24,695 nucleotides of DNA from an uncultured Lachnospiraceae bacterium (lineage in GTDB: Bacteria > Bacillota > Clostridia > Lachnospirales > Lachnospiraceae). The position numbers were made by a program, and so were the translations under genes. The stretch is taken from the NCBI GenBank assembly GCA_958402795.1, contig CATXUX010000044.1, forward strand, positions 1 to 24,695, written 5' to 3'. Of this stretch, positions 16,185-24,153 are shown one piece after another. A model generated the notes under the pieces. That model did no database searches, was not told the DNA's origin, and saw only the letters and a program-made list of their open reading frames with translations. Position 1 is the stretch's first letter. Every line of letters begins with the position of its first letter.

Positions 16185-16213
16185 ATTATACGACAAGAAT
16201 AAAAAAAACACAA
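16185..16213 (-). promoter_or_regulatory. Predicted promoter for the structured leader and activase gene
   Basis: On the minus strand, a perfect TATAAT (complement of 16185-16190) lies 17 bases after TTGTGT (complement of 16208-16213). The spacer includes a T7 run. Only three of six -35 bases match the consensus. The predicted start is near 16178, giving a leader of about 275 nt that includes the whole structured element. The remaining 16214-16302 stretch is AT-rich and shows nothing recognisable. Confidence 0.6.
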
Positions 16214-16302
16214 TCGGAAATCTTTTACCAATTTTGATTCTTAACAGAATTTATATGAAAACTTTTCACAAATTTTATATATGGATTTTCTATAGGTTTC
16301 GT

Positions 16303-16331
16303 TTGACAAACAATCCTGCTGACGGTACAAT
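16303..16331 (+). promoter_or_regulatory. Sigma-A promoter for the rhomboid-like gene
   Basis: A perfect TTGACA at 16303-16308, a 17-base spacer and TACAAT at 16326-16331 form a strong vegetative promoter. It is divergent from the activase promoter, with about 90 bases between the two -35 elements. The leader to the TTG start at 16378 would be about 40 nt. Confidence 0.85.
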
Positions 16332-16377
16332 GACATAGAGATCAATTATGGTCAAATACGATTAAGGAGAGAGGATT

Positions 16378-17208
16378 TTGAACTGGTTAGACAAGTTAGA
16401 AAGAAAAATCGGACGATATGCGGTAAGGAACCTGACTGCATATCTGGTAGGCGGCTATGTGGTCGGATATATCATGTATTTCGTGAACCCTTCTTTTTTG
16501 AACTGGCTGACGCTGGAACCATACTATATTCTACACGGGCAGATCTGGCGGCTTGTTTCGTGGGTACTCGTACCTCCGTCCGGCAATCTGATTTCCATTA
16601 TCTTTATGGTGCTTTTGTATTATTCGCTGGGAACGCAGCTGGAGAGGACGTGGGGAACGTTCCGGTATAACGTATATATTTTTTCCGGAATCCTGTTCAC
16701 GGTGATTGGCGCGTTTATTCTGTATGCGGTGATCGGATCGGGATCCTACGGGTATGGCGGATACTTCAGCACGTACTATATCAATATGTCCATTTTCCTG
16801 GCTTTTGCGGTAAGCTATCCGGATATGGAACTGCTGCTCTATATGATCATTCCGATCAAGATCAAGTGGCTGGCAATCGTATATGCGGTCGTGATCCTAT
16901 ATGATTTTATCCGGGGCAACTTTGTTACGCGTGTCGTGATTCTGGTATCGCTTCTCAATTTTATTGTATTTTTCCTTTCAACAAGGAATCTGAAGAAGTA
17001 CGGACCAAAGGAGCAGGCGAGGAAGCGGAAGTTTCAGCAGAAGTCGCGCCCGCATATGACATATTCGAACGGCGCGATGCACCGGTGTGCGGTCTGCGGC
17101 AGAACCGAGCTGGACGATCCGAATCTGGAATTTCGTTTCTGCTCAAAGTGTAAAGGAAACAGAGAGTACTGTCAGGATCATTTGTTCACGCATGAACATG
17201 TAAAGTGA
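16378..17208 (+). CDS. Rhomboid-like membrane protein with C-terminal zinc-finger-like tail, probable non-protease
   Basis: A 276-residue protein with about six hydrophobic helices between residues 15 and 200. QIWRLVSWVLVP, LYYSLGTQLERTWGTFRYN and FSGILFTVIGA resemble the first half of rhomboid proteases. The GxSG serine motif expected near STYYINMSIFLAFA is absent, and the last helix (VVILVSLLNFIVFF) lacks the catalytic histidine, so it is probably a pseudoprotease. The hydrophilic tail has CAVC, CSKC and a final C/H-rich segment (CQDHLFTHEH), which suggests a zinc-binding module. The start is TTG, chosen because AAGGAGAGAGG lies just upstream and no ATG precedes the first helix in frame. 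It is followed 70 bases later by pyruvate kinase. Confidence 0.8.
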   Translation: MNWLDKLERKIGRYAVRNLTAYLVGGYVVGYIMYFVNPSFLNWLTLEPYYILHGQIWRLVSWVLVPPSGNLISIIFMVLLYYSLGTQLERTWGTFRYNVYIFSGILFTVIGAFILYAVIGSGSYGYGGYFSTYYINMSIFLAFAVSYPDMELLLYMIIPIKIKWLAIVYAVVILYDFIRGNFVTRVVILVSLLNFIVFFLSTRNLKKYGPKEQARKRKFQQKSRPHMTYSNGAMHRCAVCGRTELDDPNLEFRFCSKCKGNREYCQDHLFTHEHVK

Positions 17209-17215
17209 CAACAGA

Positions 17216-17240
17216 GGGACATTTCATAATCGGGACATTT
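17216..17240 (+). repeat. Direct repeat GGGACATTT upstream of pyk
   Basis: GGGACATTT occurs at 17216-17224 and again at 17232-17240, offset by 16 bases, in the 70-base gap between the rhomboid-like gene and pyk. It could be a binding site for a regulator of glycolytic genes or chance. No clear promoter with proper spacing was found in this gap. Confidence 0.35.
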
Positions 17241-17278
17241 GACATGAATATCATTTTTATAGAGGGAGAGCAGTCATC

Positions 17279-18721
17279 ATGAAAAAAACAAAAGTAGTAT
17301 GTACGATGGGACCAAAAACGGACGACAGAGAGATCCTGCGCAGCCTGATGCGCGGCGGCATGGATGTGGCGCGGTTTAACTTCTCACACGGAACGCATGA
17401 AGAACAAAAGGGACGGATGGACCTTGTAAAGCAGCTCCGGGAAGAAGAACACTGCCACGTGGCGATCCTGCTGGACACCAAGGGCCCGGAGATCCGGACA
17501 GGTCTTTTGAAAGACGGGAAAAAGGTGCGTCTGGAAACCGGCGCGGATTTTGTGCTCACAACAGAAGATATCGTGGGAGACGCAACGAAAGTATCCATCA
17601 CCTATCCGGGACTTGTGGAGGATGTAGACAAGGGAAAAAAGATCCTGATCGACGACGGTCTGATCGGACTGGAAGTGATCGGAAAGAGCGGAACGAACAT
17701 CCGGTGCAGGGTGATCAACGGCGGAGAACTCGGAGAGCGTAAGGGCGTGAACGTGCCAAACGTTCCGGTCAGACTGCCTGCGATTACGGAGAAGGACAAA
17801 GAAGACCTGAAATTCGGTGTGGAGCAGGATATTGACTTTATCGCCGCTTCCTTTGTGCGCAATGCGGAATGCATCATGGAGATCCGTGCATATCTGAAGT
17901 CATTGAACGCGCCGTATATTCCAATCATTGCAAAGATTGAGAATGCAGAAGGCGTGGAGAATATTGACGAGATCATCCGCGCGGCGGATGGGATCATGGT
18001 TGCGCGCGGCGACCTTGGCGTGGAGATTCCGGCGGAGGATGTGCCGTATCTTCAGAAAGTGATGATCAAAAAATGCAATGATAATTATAAAACCGTGATC
18101 ACGGCAACGCAGATGCTGGATTCGATGATCCGTAATCCCCGGCCGACCCGGGCAGAGGTGACAGACGTTGCAAATGCAGTCTATGACGGAACAGACGCAG
18201 TGATGCTTTCCGGGGAGACTGCGGCAGGCAAGTATCCGGTCGAGGCGCTTCAGATGATGGTTCACATTATTGAAAGCACGGAACAGCACCTGGATTACGA
18301 CCTGATGCTGTCTCAGGCGGGAGACCATCTGAAAGCTGGAATTTCCAGTGCGATCGGGTATTCTTCCGTACTCGCGGCGGCGAACCTGAACGCAAAGTGC
18401 ATTATTACCCCGTCGGTATCCGGCGCAACGACGCGCGTTGTATCCAATCTGCGCCCGCGTCAGGAGATCCTCGGGATTACGCCGAATACACGCGCATACC
18501 GGCGTATGGCAATCTACTGGGGCGTGTGTGCACTGAAGTCTCTGCAGTCCAATTCCATAGATGATATTTGTGAAAGTGCGATGGAACTGGCGAAAGTGAA
18601 AGGTTATGTCGAAGAAGGCGATATTGTCGTGCTGACGGCAGGAATTCCTTCGCTGGACATAAAGCAGGAAAAGAGCAGTGCAAGCAATATGATGCGGATC
18701 GCGACGGTTTCGGAATCATGA
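17279..18721 (+). CDS. pyk: Pyruvate kinase
   Basis: Pyruvate kinase catalyses the last step of glycolysis, moving phosphate from phosphoenolpyruvate to ADP. It has 480 residues, so it lacks the extra C-terminal phosphotransferase-like domain found in the longer Bacillus form. Seen in order are KVVCTMGPKT at the N-terminus, the RFNFSHG segment, LLDTKGPEIRTG, IIAKIENAEGVENIDEI with the active-site lysine and glutamate, MVARGDLGVE, and MLSGETAAGKYPVEA. The ATG follows AGAGGGAGAGCAGTCATC. It may be co-transcribed with the rhomboid-like gene, because no terminator was seen between them, and it ends before a strong terminator. Confidence 0.97.
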   Translation: MKKTKVVCTMGPKTDDREILRSLMRGGMDVARFNFSHGTHEEQKGRMDLVKQLREEEHCHVAILLDTKGPEIRTGLLKDGKKVRLETGADFVLTTEDIVGDATKVSITYPGLVEDVDKGKKILIDDGLIGLEVIGKSGTNIRCRVINGGELGERKGVNVPNVPVRLPAITEKDKEDLKFGVEQDIDFIAASFVRNAECIMEIRAYLKSLNAPYIPIIAKIENAEGVENIDEIIRAADGIMVARGDLGVEIPAEDVPYLQKVMIKKCNDNYKTVITATQMLDSMIRNPRPTRAEVTDVANAVYDGTDAVMLSGETAAGKYPVEALQMMVHIIESTEQHLDYDLMLSQAGDHLKAGISSAIGYSSVLAAANLNAKCIITPSVSGATTRVVSNLRPRQEILGITPNTRAYRRMAIYWGVCALKSLQSNSIDDICESAMELAKVKGYVEEGDIVVLTAGIPSLDIKQEKSSASNMMRIATVSES

Positions 18722-18742
18722 GATGAGAAAAATGATATAAGG

Positions 18743-18803
18743 AAAAGAACCGGGAAGTCAATATATGTCCCAAGAGGCAGAGATTGGACTTCCCGGTTCT
18801 TTT
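18743..18803. terminator. Bidirectional terminator between pyk and the convergent membrane-protein gene
   Basis: A 17-bp perfect inverted repeat (AAAAGAACCGGGAAGTC at 18743-18759 with its complement at 18787-18803) surrounds a 27-base loop, whose edges can add CAAT/ATTG pairs. CTTTTT follows on the plus side, and TTTTCC-type sequence follows on the minus side. Confidence 0.88.
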
Positions 18804-18829
18804 CTTTTTACAGATTTACCGTCATATGA

Positions 18830-19681
18830 TTACAGTCGTTTTCGGATCATGCAGGAGATCACCCCTGCAAGACATAGTCCGAACAGTGTATTGTGCATTG
18901 CGCCGAACACATCGAGCGCACCCTTTATCCCGCTTAGCACATCGTTTGCATCCGGTATGTACTCACTGGTCAGGAACGCGGCATAGGAAAGCAGGTAGAA
19001 GGTAATAAATGTTCCTGCGCCTTTTCCGGCGTCCCTGCGGTACGAGCTGTGGCGGTCAGAAATGCGTACACGCGACATGGTCCGCAGGAGCGCAAACAGC
19101 TCATACAAAATCAGAAGACCTGCAACCACAAGATATGCGGCAAGTTTTTGCGAAAAGGACTGTGCCGCAATCGAATCTGCCATATCGCCGTAAGGCGCGC
19201 TTGCGCGGATGAAATTGTAGATCAGCAGACCGATGATGGCAAGGATCAGGATCGCAGTCAGGTTGCGGAGCAGGGTGGTTGTCAGATTGTATGCCGCGGC
19301 GGTGCCTTTCTGAAGCGGCGCTGCAAGGCGGATCGGACGATCCTGCCGTTTCTTTTGCGCAGATTTCCTGCCGGAATGGTATCGTTCCTCTTCGTCATAA
19401 TCCTCTTCGTCTTCGTATGCATCATCATAATCTTCCGGATCCGGACTCTGGCGGTTTTTGCGCCGGTTTCCGGCGGAGCGTATATTTGCACGGGCAACAT
19501 CAGACGGTGAAATACTCAGATCCACTTTCGGTCCGGCCTCCTGTGCTTTCTCTTTTCCTTTTGGTTTCTGAATCAGTTTCGTTTCCGTCAGGTCAATATC
19601 CGGACGATCTGAAATATCCTCCTCATAAACCACTTCAAAATCATCATCAAACCAGGAATCCGTATCATTTCCTGCACTCAT
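18830..19681 (-). CDS. Unrecognised four-helix membrane protein with charged N-terminal half
   Basis: A 283-residue protein not assigned to a known family. Residues 1-130 are hydrophilic and look disordered, with an acidic run around 82-101 (DPEDYDDAYEDEEDYDEEE) followed at once by basic residues (GRKSAQKKRQDR). Four membrane helices follow, at about 141-159, 180-199, 222-241 and 254-276, ending in a short basic tail. The ATG at 19681 is used because GGAG lies 10 bases upstream; the frame begins 9 codons earlier, within the leader. It starts 34 bases after the thymidine kinase stop, so the two are probably one transcript. The linkage may be positional only. No catalytic motif was seen. Confidence 0.8.
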   Translation of the reverse strand: MSAGNDTDSWFDDDFEVVYEEDISDRPDIDLTETKLIQKPKGKEKAQEAGPKVDLSISPSDVARANIRSAGNRRKNRQSPDPEDYDDAYEDEEDYDEEERYHSGRKSAQKKRQDRPIRLAAPLQKGTAAAYNLTTTLLRNLTAILILAIIGLLIYNFIRASAPYGDMADSIAAQSFSQKLAAYLVVAGLLILYELFALLRTMSRVRISDRHSSYRRDAGKGAGTFITFYLLSYAAFLTSEYIPDANDVLSGIKGALDVFGAMHNTLFGLCLAGVISCMIRKRL

Positions 19682-19715
19682 ATTATATCGTCTCCTTTCC
19701 GGTGTCACCAGAAAG

Positions 19716-20285
19716 TCATTCCGGCTTTCTGATCATATTCTGTTTGTAGTGTCTTCTGCATAGTGCAACATAAGATTCGTTTCCCCCCATCTGCACCTGA
19801 GAACCTTCGTGGACGATCCTGCCGTTGCAGATTCTTGCATTTGTCTGCGCCCGTCTTCCGCACCAGCAGACCGTAGGTACTTCTTCGATCACATCGGCAA
19901 TCTCCATCAGGCGACGGGAACCTTCGAAGAAATTCATCTGGAAATCGGTTCTCAGACCATAACAGAGAACCGGAATATCATATAAATCAACCAGATCAGA
20001 CAGAAAATCGACTTGTTTTGCGGTGAGGAACTGCGCCTCATCGACGATAACTGCCGCGTACTGCTGTATCTCACTCACCGGGTGTTTCTCAAATTCCTCA
20101 AACAATTCACACGCCGCTTCCAGACCGATCCGGGAACGTATGATCTTTTTCCCGTCACGATCTTCTACCCCCGGCTTTACCAGAGCGACCGGCTGTCCCT
20201 TTTCTATATAATTGTATCTGACCATCAGCGCGTTTGCGGTTTTCGAAGCGCCCATTGCACCATATCTAAAGTATAATTTTGCCAT
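19716..20285 (-). CDS. tdk: Thymidine kinase (type II, zinc-containing)
   Basis: Phosphorylates thymidine with ATP in nucleotide salvage. It has 189 residues. The phosphate loop is FRYGAMGASKTAN (residues 6-18), where the glycine normally before the lysine is serine (S14, K15). The VDEAQFL block holds the catalytic glutamate E83. A lasso/zinc region has C140 and C142 in TVCWCGRRA, paired with C176 and H179 (CRRH); the first pair is C-x-C rather than the more usual C-x2-C. The ATG at 20285 follows AAAGGGGAACC; the frame extends 12 codons upstream but without a ribosome site. A promoter lies at 20365-20393. The unknown membrane-protein gene follows in the same transcript. Confidence 0.93.
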   Translation of the reverse strand: MAKLYFRYGAMGASKTANALMVRYNYIEKGQPVALVKPGVEDRDGKKIIRSRIGLEAACELFEEFEKHPVSEIQQYAAVIVDEAQFLTAKQVDFLSDLVDLYDIPVLCYGLRTDFQMNFFEGSRRLMEIADVIEEVPTVCWCGRRAQTNARICNGRIVHEGSQVQMGGNESYVALCRRHYKQNMIRKPE

Positions 20286-20364
20286 TCTTATGGTTCCCCT
20301 TTCTGACCGGATGTTCCCCATGCGTCATGAGCCGGGGCTGGATATCTGTCCGGACATAAAGCCT

Positions 20365-20393
20365 ATTATACATGTTTTTGGGTGTAATGTAAA
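20365..20393 (-). promoter_or_regulatory. Sigma-A promoter of the thymidine kinase operon
   Basis: On the minus strand, TTTACA (complement of 20388-20393) is followed by a 17-base spacer and a perfect TATAAT (complement of 20365-20370). Five of six -35 bases match. The predicted start is near 20358. Confidence 0.82.
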
Positions 20394-20410
20394 ATCTTAA
20401 TGAAAGAAAA

Positions 20411-20485
20411 ACCTGACAGAATTGTCTGCGGCAGATGTACAGCCGGAAATCATCTTCCGGAAATACCGCTGAAATTCTGTCAGGT
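20411..20485 (-). terminator. Long branched terminator after the glucosaminidase gene
   Basis: The 13-bp outer arms ACCTGACAGAATT (20411-20423) and AATTCTGTCAGGT (20473-20485) enclose inner stems GCGG/CCGC and CCGGAA/TTCCGG. On the minus strand the structure is followed by TTTTTCTTTC, fitting termination of the minus-strand gene ending at 20573. The plus strand also shows a TTTT-rich end. It lies beside the thymidine kinase promoter, insulating it. Confidence 0.8.
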
Positions 20486-20572
20486 ATCTTTTGCTTTTTT
20501 ATATCAAGTATCTAATGCTTATCCAAATGATCTGGTTACAATTGTTTATTATATCACTTATTATCAGGCAGC

Positions 20573-22630
20573 TTACCGTGTGGTTCTCTTCCGGAACCTG
20601 ACTGCTGACGCAGCGGTCAGTACGATCAGCGAACTGCCAAGCAGCGCGATCCAGAGCATCGTATCCGTAGAATCTCCGGTCTTCGGAGACGATGCTGTCT
20701 TCGAATTGTCTGCCGAAGTGTTTCCTGCACCGGAGGTATTCGTTGCTTTTGCATCTCCGTTGGTAGTGCTATCGGATGGTGCAACCGTTTTTTTGTCTTT
20801 GCTGCCCTTATCCGTGTCGGAAGGTTCACTTTTCGGATCCGAAGCTTCTGCCGCTGAGGAACTCGTACTGGATGTGTCTACAGACGATGCGCCGGACGTT
20901 GTATTATCTGTCGCTCCGTCCGTTGTGGTAGTGCCTGTACCGGAAACGGTTGTTGCAGTAGTTGTATCCGTAACGTCTGTTGCAGGTGTATCCGTAGCTG
21001 GAGAACCCGTTGTGGTACTGTCTGAGTCGGATACAGTTGTATCAGAGTTATCCGGAGTCGCAGCGTCCGGAACGGTAGTGTCTGTATTTGAACCAGTGTT
21101 ATCCGGAGTCGTGGCATCCGGAACTGTCGTGCTGTCTGAAACCGTAGTGTCAGGTTCGGGTGTATCCGGAGTCGTAGTGTCCGGAGCCGTTGTACCGGAA
21201 TCAGAGGTATCCGGTGTTACGGGATCAGATGTCGTGCTGTCTGCACCGGATGTATCGGCACCGGTATCTCCGACGGTGGTGTCTGGAGTTGTCGTACCGG
21301 GATCAGACGTCGTGTTGTCTGCACCGGATGCATCGGCGCTGGTATCCGGAGCTGCCGTGTCCGGAACTTCTGCACTGCCGGTTCCCAGGTAATCCCGGTT
21401 TCCGCCAAGTGTATCCAGATTCCATGCAAGAGCGGCTGCTTTTTCACCCCAGTACGGATCGGATGCATAACTTACGTTGATCCCGCCGCCTTTATTCCCA
21501 AGGTATTTGCCGTGATTTCTCCAATCAGAACTGCTTAAATATCCGTTTGCCATCCAGTCATGCATAAATCCACGGATACAGTCGTCAACACTTGCATATA
21601 CAGAAGCATCATCCGGCGAACCGTCTACTGCGTTCAGACCGAAAATATTATTTTTTGTCTGGCAGATATTGCTTGTCCCCCATGCGCTTTCATTGATCGC
21701 AATCCCGAGAGAGAGCAGGGCGTTGACAGAGTATGTATTCTGGTAATTGACAAAACTTGTGCCGGTACCGGTCAGTTTGGATGACGAGGGATCAACCCAG
21801 GCATTCTCCATCGCCGTATTCAGGAGGCTGTTAAGTTCATCTCCACTGTAGGCGGAAAGAGAATTCATGTCCAAAAACTGAAAATAATTGGTAAACGGAT
21901 TTCCTGCGTTAACTGCCGATGCTCCGTTGGCTCCGCTCTGGTAATCAGAAATCATCGTAGCATAATCGGTATAGAAATATTGTCCGTCATAGCTGTAATA
22001 CTTCCCGCCTTCACTCAGGTAAGAGGGTGCGGGACCGTTGTTTACATTAGATGTAGGCGACGAATTTAAGTTCTGTGAAATATAGTGGATCAGCTTCCCG
22101 CCTGAGACGGTATAGTAGCTCACGTTGTCTGCAACTTCATCATAATTGACAAGCTCGACCTCCGAGGCGCTGACCGTCCCGGTCACGCCGGAAAGCATGA
22201 AACGGATCTTACCGTCCGAAGTAGTGCCGAGATATGCTGCGTCCGCTCCATAGGCTCCGTTTGTATAACCGGATCCGCCGTTTGTGTCATCTGTGTAAAT
22301 GGTAGTGTCATTTCCCTTTGTATTAAAATTGACCACCTGAGGACTGATGGACCGAAGTGAAAATGCCGCGATGCCTTCTTCTATGCTTTCTTCGGTGCTC
22401 TCTGTATCTTCGGAAACCGTACCATCAGTTTCACCGATCTCATAGATGCTTCCGTCCTCGTCCATTGCTGTTACTTCTTCAAGACGCTGGCTGTTCTCGT
22501 CCTGAAGTTCTGACGCCGCGGCTTCTGTCTCCCCCTCTGCCCCGGCTGCATGGCTTGCCGTTCCCGGAATTGCAGCGAATACCAGGGACACTGCAAGCAT
22601 GCATATCAGTAATTTGCTTTTTCTTATCAC
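20573..22630 (-). CDS. Secreted endo-N-acetylglucosaminidase (GH73-like) with repeat stalk and sortase-type anchor
   Basis: A 685-residue cell-wall hydrolase. An N-terminal signal peptide (KSKLLICMLAVSLVFAA core) probably ends near A28. An SH3-like or wall-associated region lies around 100-165. The glucosaminidase domain (about 265-410) has the catalytic glutamate E314 in AINESAWGTSN and NNIFGLNA. Residues about 425-640 are a Thr/Asp/Ser/Pro-rich repeat stalk. The end is SPKTG (648-652), a hydrophobic helix and a basic RFRKRTTR tail, arranged like a sortase substrate but with serine in place of leucine in LPXTG. It starts with GTG at 22630 behind AAGGAGGG. Its own promoter is not clear in the 155-base gap upstream. 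Confidence 0.9.
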   Translation of the reverse strand: MIRKSKLLICMLAVSLVFAAIPGTASHAAGAEGETEAAASELQDENSQRLEEVTAMDEDGSIYEIGETDGTVSEDTESTEESIEEGIAAFSLRSISPQVVNFNTKGNDTTIYTDDTNGGSGYTNGAYGADAAYLGTTSDGKIRFMLSGVTGTVSASEVELVNYDEVADNVSYYTVSGGKLIHYISQNLNSSPTSNVNNGPAPSYLSEGGKYYSYDGQYFYTDYATMISDYQSGANGASAVNAGNPFTNYFQFLDMNSLSAYSGDELNSLLNTAMENAWVDPSSSKLTGTGTSFVNYQNTYSVNALLSLGIAINESAWGTSNICQTKNNIFGLNAVDGSPDDASVYASVDDCIRGFMHDWMANGYLSSSDWRNHGKYLGNKGGGINVSYASDPYWGEKAAALAWNLDTLGGNRDYLGTGSAEVPDTAAPDTSADASGADNTTSDPGTTTPDTTVGDTGADTSGADSTTSDPVTPDTSDSGTTAPDTTTPDTPEPDTTVSDSTTVPDATTPDNTGSNTDTTVPDAATPDNSDTTVSDSDSTTTGSPATDTPATDVTDTTTATTVSGTGTTTTDGATDNTTSGASSVDTSSTSSSAAEASDPKSEPSDTDKGSKDKKTVAPSDSTTNGDAKATNTSGAGNTSADNSKTASSPKTGDSTDTMLWIALLGSSLIVLTAASAVRFRKRTTR
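20690..21385. repeat. Degenerate tandem coding repeat (stalk of the glucosaminidase)
   Basis: This segment encodes the Thr/Asp/Pro/Ser stalk. The best-preserved pair of copies starts at 21221 and 21299, a period of 78 bases (26 codons), with only a few base differences over the first 48 bases; further 3' copies decay into short TCCGGAGT-type units. Such runs often change copy number by slippage. On the plus strand they create long false open frames. Confidence 0.75.
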
Positions 22631-22742
22631 GTGTATACTTCCCTCCTTGATCTTATTAATTATTTATGGATATAGATACCGATACGAAATAACAATAACA
22701 TTTTCTCCCTGAAAAGGCAAGACATAACAAAGAAAACGCAAA

Positions 22743-22783
22743 AAAAAGCAGATGACAGCCGGTCTGACTGAAATCTGCTTTTT
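22743..22783 (-). terminator. Terminator of the MFS transporter gene
   Basis: AAAAAGCAGAT (22743-22753) and ATCTGCTTTTT (22773-22783) form an 11-bp stem. On the minus strand it begins 4 bases after the transporter stop and is followed by a T run of eight, so it is a classical terminator. Confidence 0.88.
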
Positions 22784-22786
22784 GGA

Positions 22787-23935
22787 CTATTTTTCTTTTC
22801 TGGAAGTAAACAGGGTTATGATGCAGAGAACTGCAGCCAGAACTGCAACAGCAATGAAGCGGTACGAGGTAGCGTCGCTTCCGGCGATGACTGCTGTGGC
22901 AGAAGTCAGTACCGGGGTGAGAAATACACCTACATTCGAACTGCTCAGAACCAGGGCGCTTCCCAGCGTCTCATATCCTTCCATTTTCCCGGCTCCTGCC
23001 ATACATGCGGGCATCACAAGAGAGATCGATCCTCCTCCGATCAGACAGCCGATGCCCATCCATACGGCGCTGGCGGAAACACTGATCAGTGCGGAACCAA
23101 GTGCAAGCAAAAGCGCACCAAGCGGGATCGTTTTATTACCAATCTTACCGGCGATGGCTCCATAGATAAACCCGACGAGACTTCCGCCCAGCAGAAACAG
23201 TGTTGACATCGTACCGGCAAGAGCGGTGCCGCCGATTCCGCGTTCCGATACCAGCATGGAGAGATTTGCCGGAGCTGCACTGAAAAGCATCAGGAAGAAG
23301 AATGCAATCAGCATCTCTTTTACGATCGTGAGGCGGAACGGCTTCTTCTTTCCTTCTACAGTCCGCGGACTGCCCGTCGTCGCGGGAACGCCTTTCAGCG
23401 TACAGAAAACGCCGGGCAGGGCAAGCAGATAGACAAGATATCCGAACCACCATCCCGCAGCCGCCAGAAAACCACCTAAGAAAGTCATGAGCATACTTCC
23501 GATGTTGGCGGAACTGTTCTGAATACCGAGCATGGTCTGACGCTCGCCGCCTTCAAAGTATTCGGATACAAGGGCAGGCGCGATGGGCGCTACCAGACCA
23601 ATTCCAATACCGAGAACAGCTGCCCAGACAAATAGGATCGTCAGGTTTCCGTGGAACAGACATGCCAGCAGGCCGCCCGCCGCAACGAGAGAAAGTCCTG
23701 TGAGGGCAAGCGTTTTTTTCGGCAGTCTTCCGGAGAGAAGCGCGGCAACAATTGAGATTACAACAACAAAAATACTGGGGAATGTCATCAGAAACTGGAC
23801 GCTGGTTGATGACGCCTCCGGAAACGCAGCCGCAATCTGGGCGAGGATCGGAGAAATACCATTGGTTCCCATCTGCACAAACGACATGGTGATAATTGCA
23901 GCTTTCAGAGCTGCCTTACTGTTTTGTTTGCTCAT
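22787..23935 (-). CDS. Major facilitator superfamily transporter
   Basis: A 382-residue membrane protein with about twelve hydrophobic helices, split by a cytoplasmic loop with GSPRTVEGKKKPFRL in the middle. The first half has the MFS-type loop SGRLPKKTLALTG between helices 2 and 3, and GIGIGLVAPIAPALVSEYFEGGERQTMLGIQ around helices 4-5. The start at 23935 is chosen for GCAGGAGGTGTTTGTT just upstream; 17 more codons are open in front. The substrate cannot be told. It has a terminator right after its stop and a promoter at 24068-24073, so it is likely a single-gene unit. Related Lachnospiraceae carry many such drug or sugar efflux-like MFS proteins. Confidence 0.9.
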   Translation of the reverse strand: MSKQNSKAALKAAIITMSFVQMGTNGISPILAQIAAAFPEASSTSVQFLMTFPSIFVVVISIVAALLSGRLPKKTLALTGLSLVAAGGLLACLFHGNLTILFVWAAVLGIGIGLVAPIAPALVSEYFEGGERQTMLGIQNSSANIGSMLMTFLGGFLAAAGWWFGYLVYLLALPGVFCTLKGVPATTGSPRTVEGKKKPFRLTIVKEMLIAFFFLMLFSAAPANLSMLVSERGIGGTALAGTMSTLFLLGGSLVGFIYGAIAGKIGNKTIPLGALLLALGSALISVSASAVWMGIGCLIGGGSISLVMPACMAGAGKMEGYETLGSALVLSSSNVGVFLTPVLTSATAVIAGSDATSYRFIAVAVLAAVLCIITLFTSRKEK

Positions 23936-24067
23936 AACAAACACCTCCTGCAATGATGCGGAAGCCGGATGATCATAAAAACTCATGAAAGCCGTCTGAA
24001 TATATGTAACGTTTCTGATGATTCCCCCCGCATGATTTTATCTGGAAATATATTGCCAAGTGTTCAT

Positions 24068-24073
24068 ATTATA
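24068..24073 (-). promoter_or_regulatory. Likely extended -10 promoter of the MFS gene
   Basis: On the minus strand, TGGTATAAT carries a perfect -10 with the extended TGn motif. The -35 region at 17 bases (TTCCGT) is poor. The predicted start near 24061 gives a leader of about 125 nt. Confidence 0.55.
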
Positions 24074-24153
24074 CCATATCCACTACGTTCACGGAAGTTT
24101 AAATTGTAGAATTTTAACAAAATTTTGCAAAAACAGGAAAGCTGGATAGACGA

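Noticed and set aside
20690..21385. Possible CRISPR array
   Set aside because: The repeats are degenerate, in frame, and lie inside a coding sequence; there are no constant repeats with unique spacers.
20400..21392. A 330-codon plus-strand frame rich in Val, Ser and Gly
   Set aside because: It is the reverse image of the Thr/Asp repeat stalk of the glucosaminidase and begins inside its terminator.
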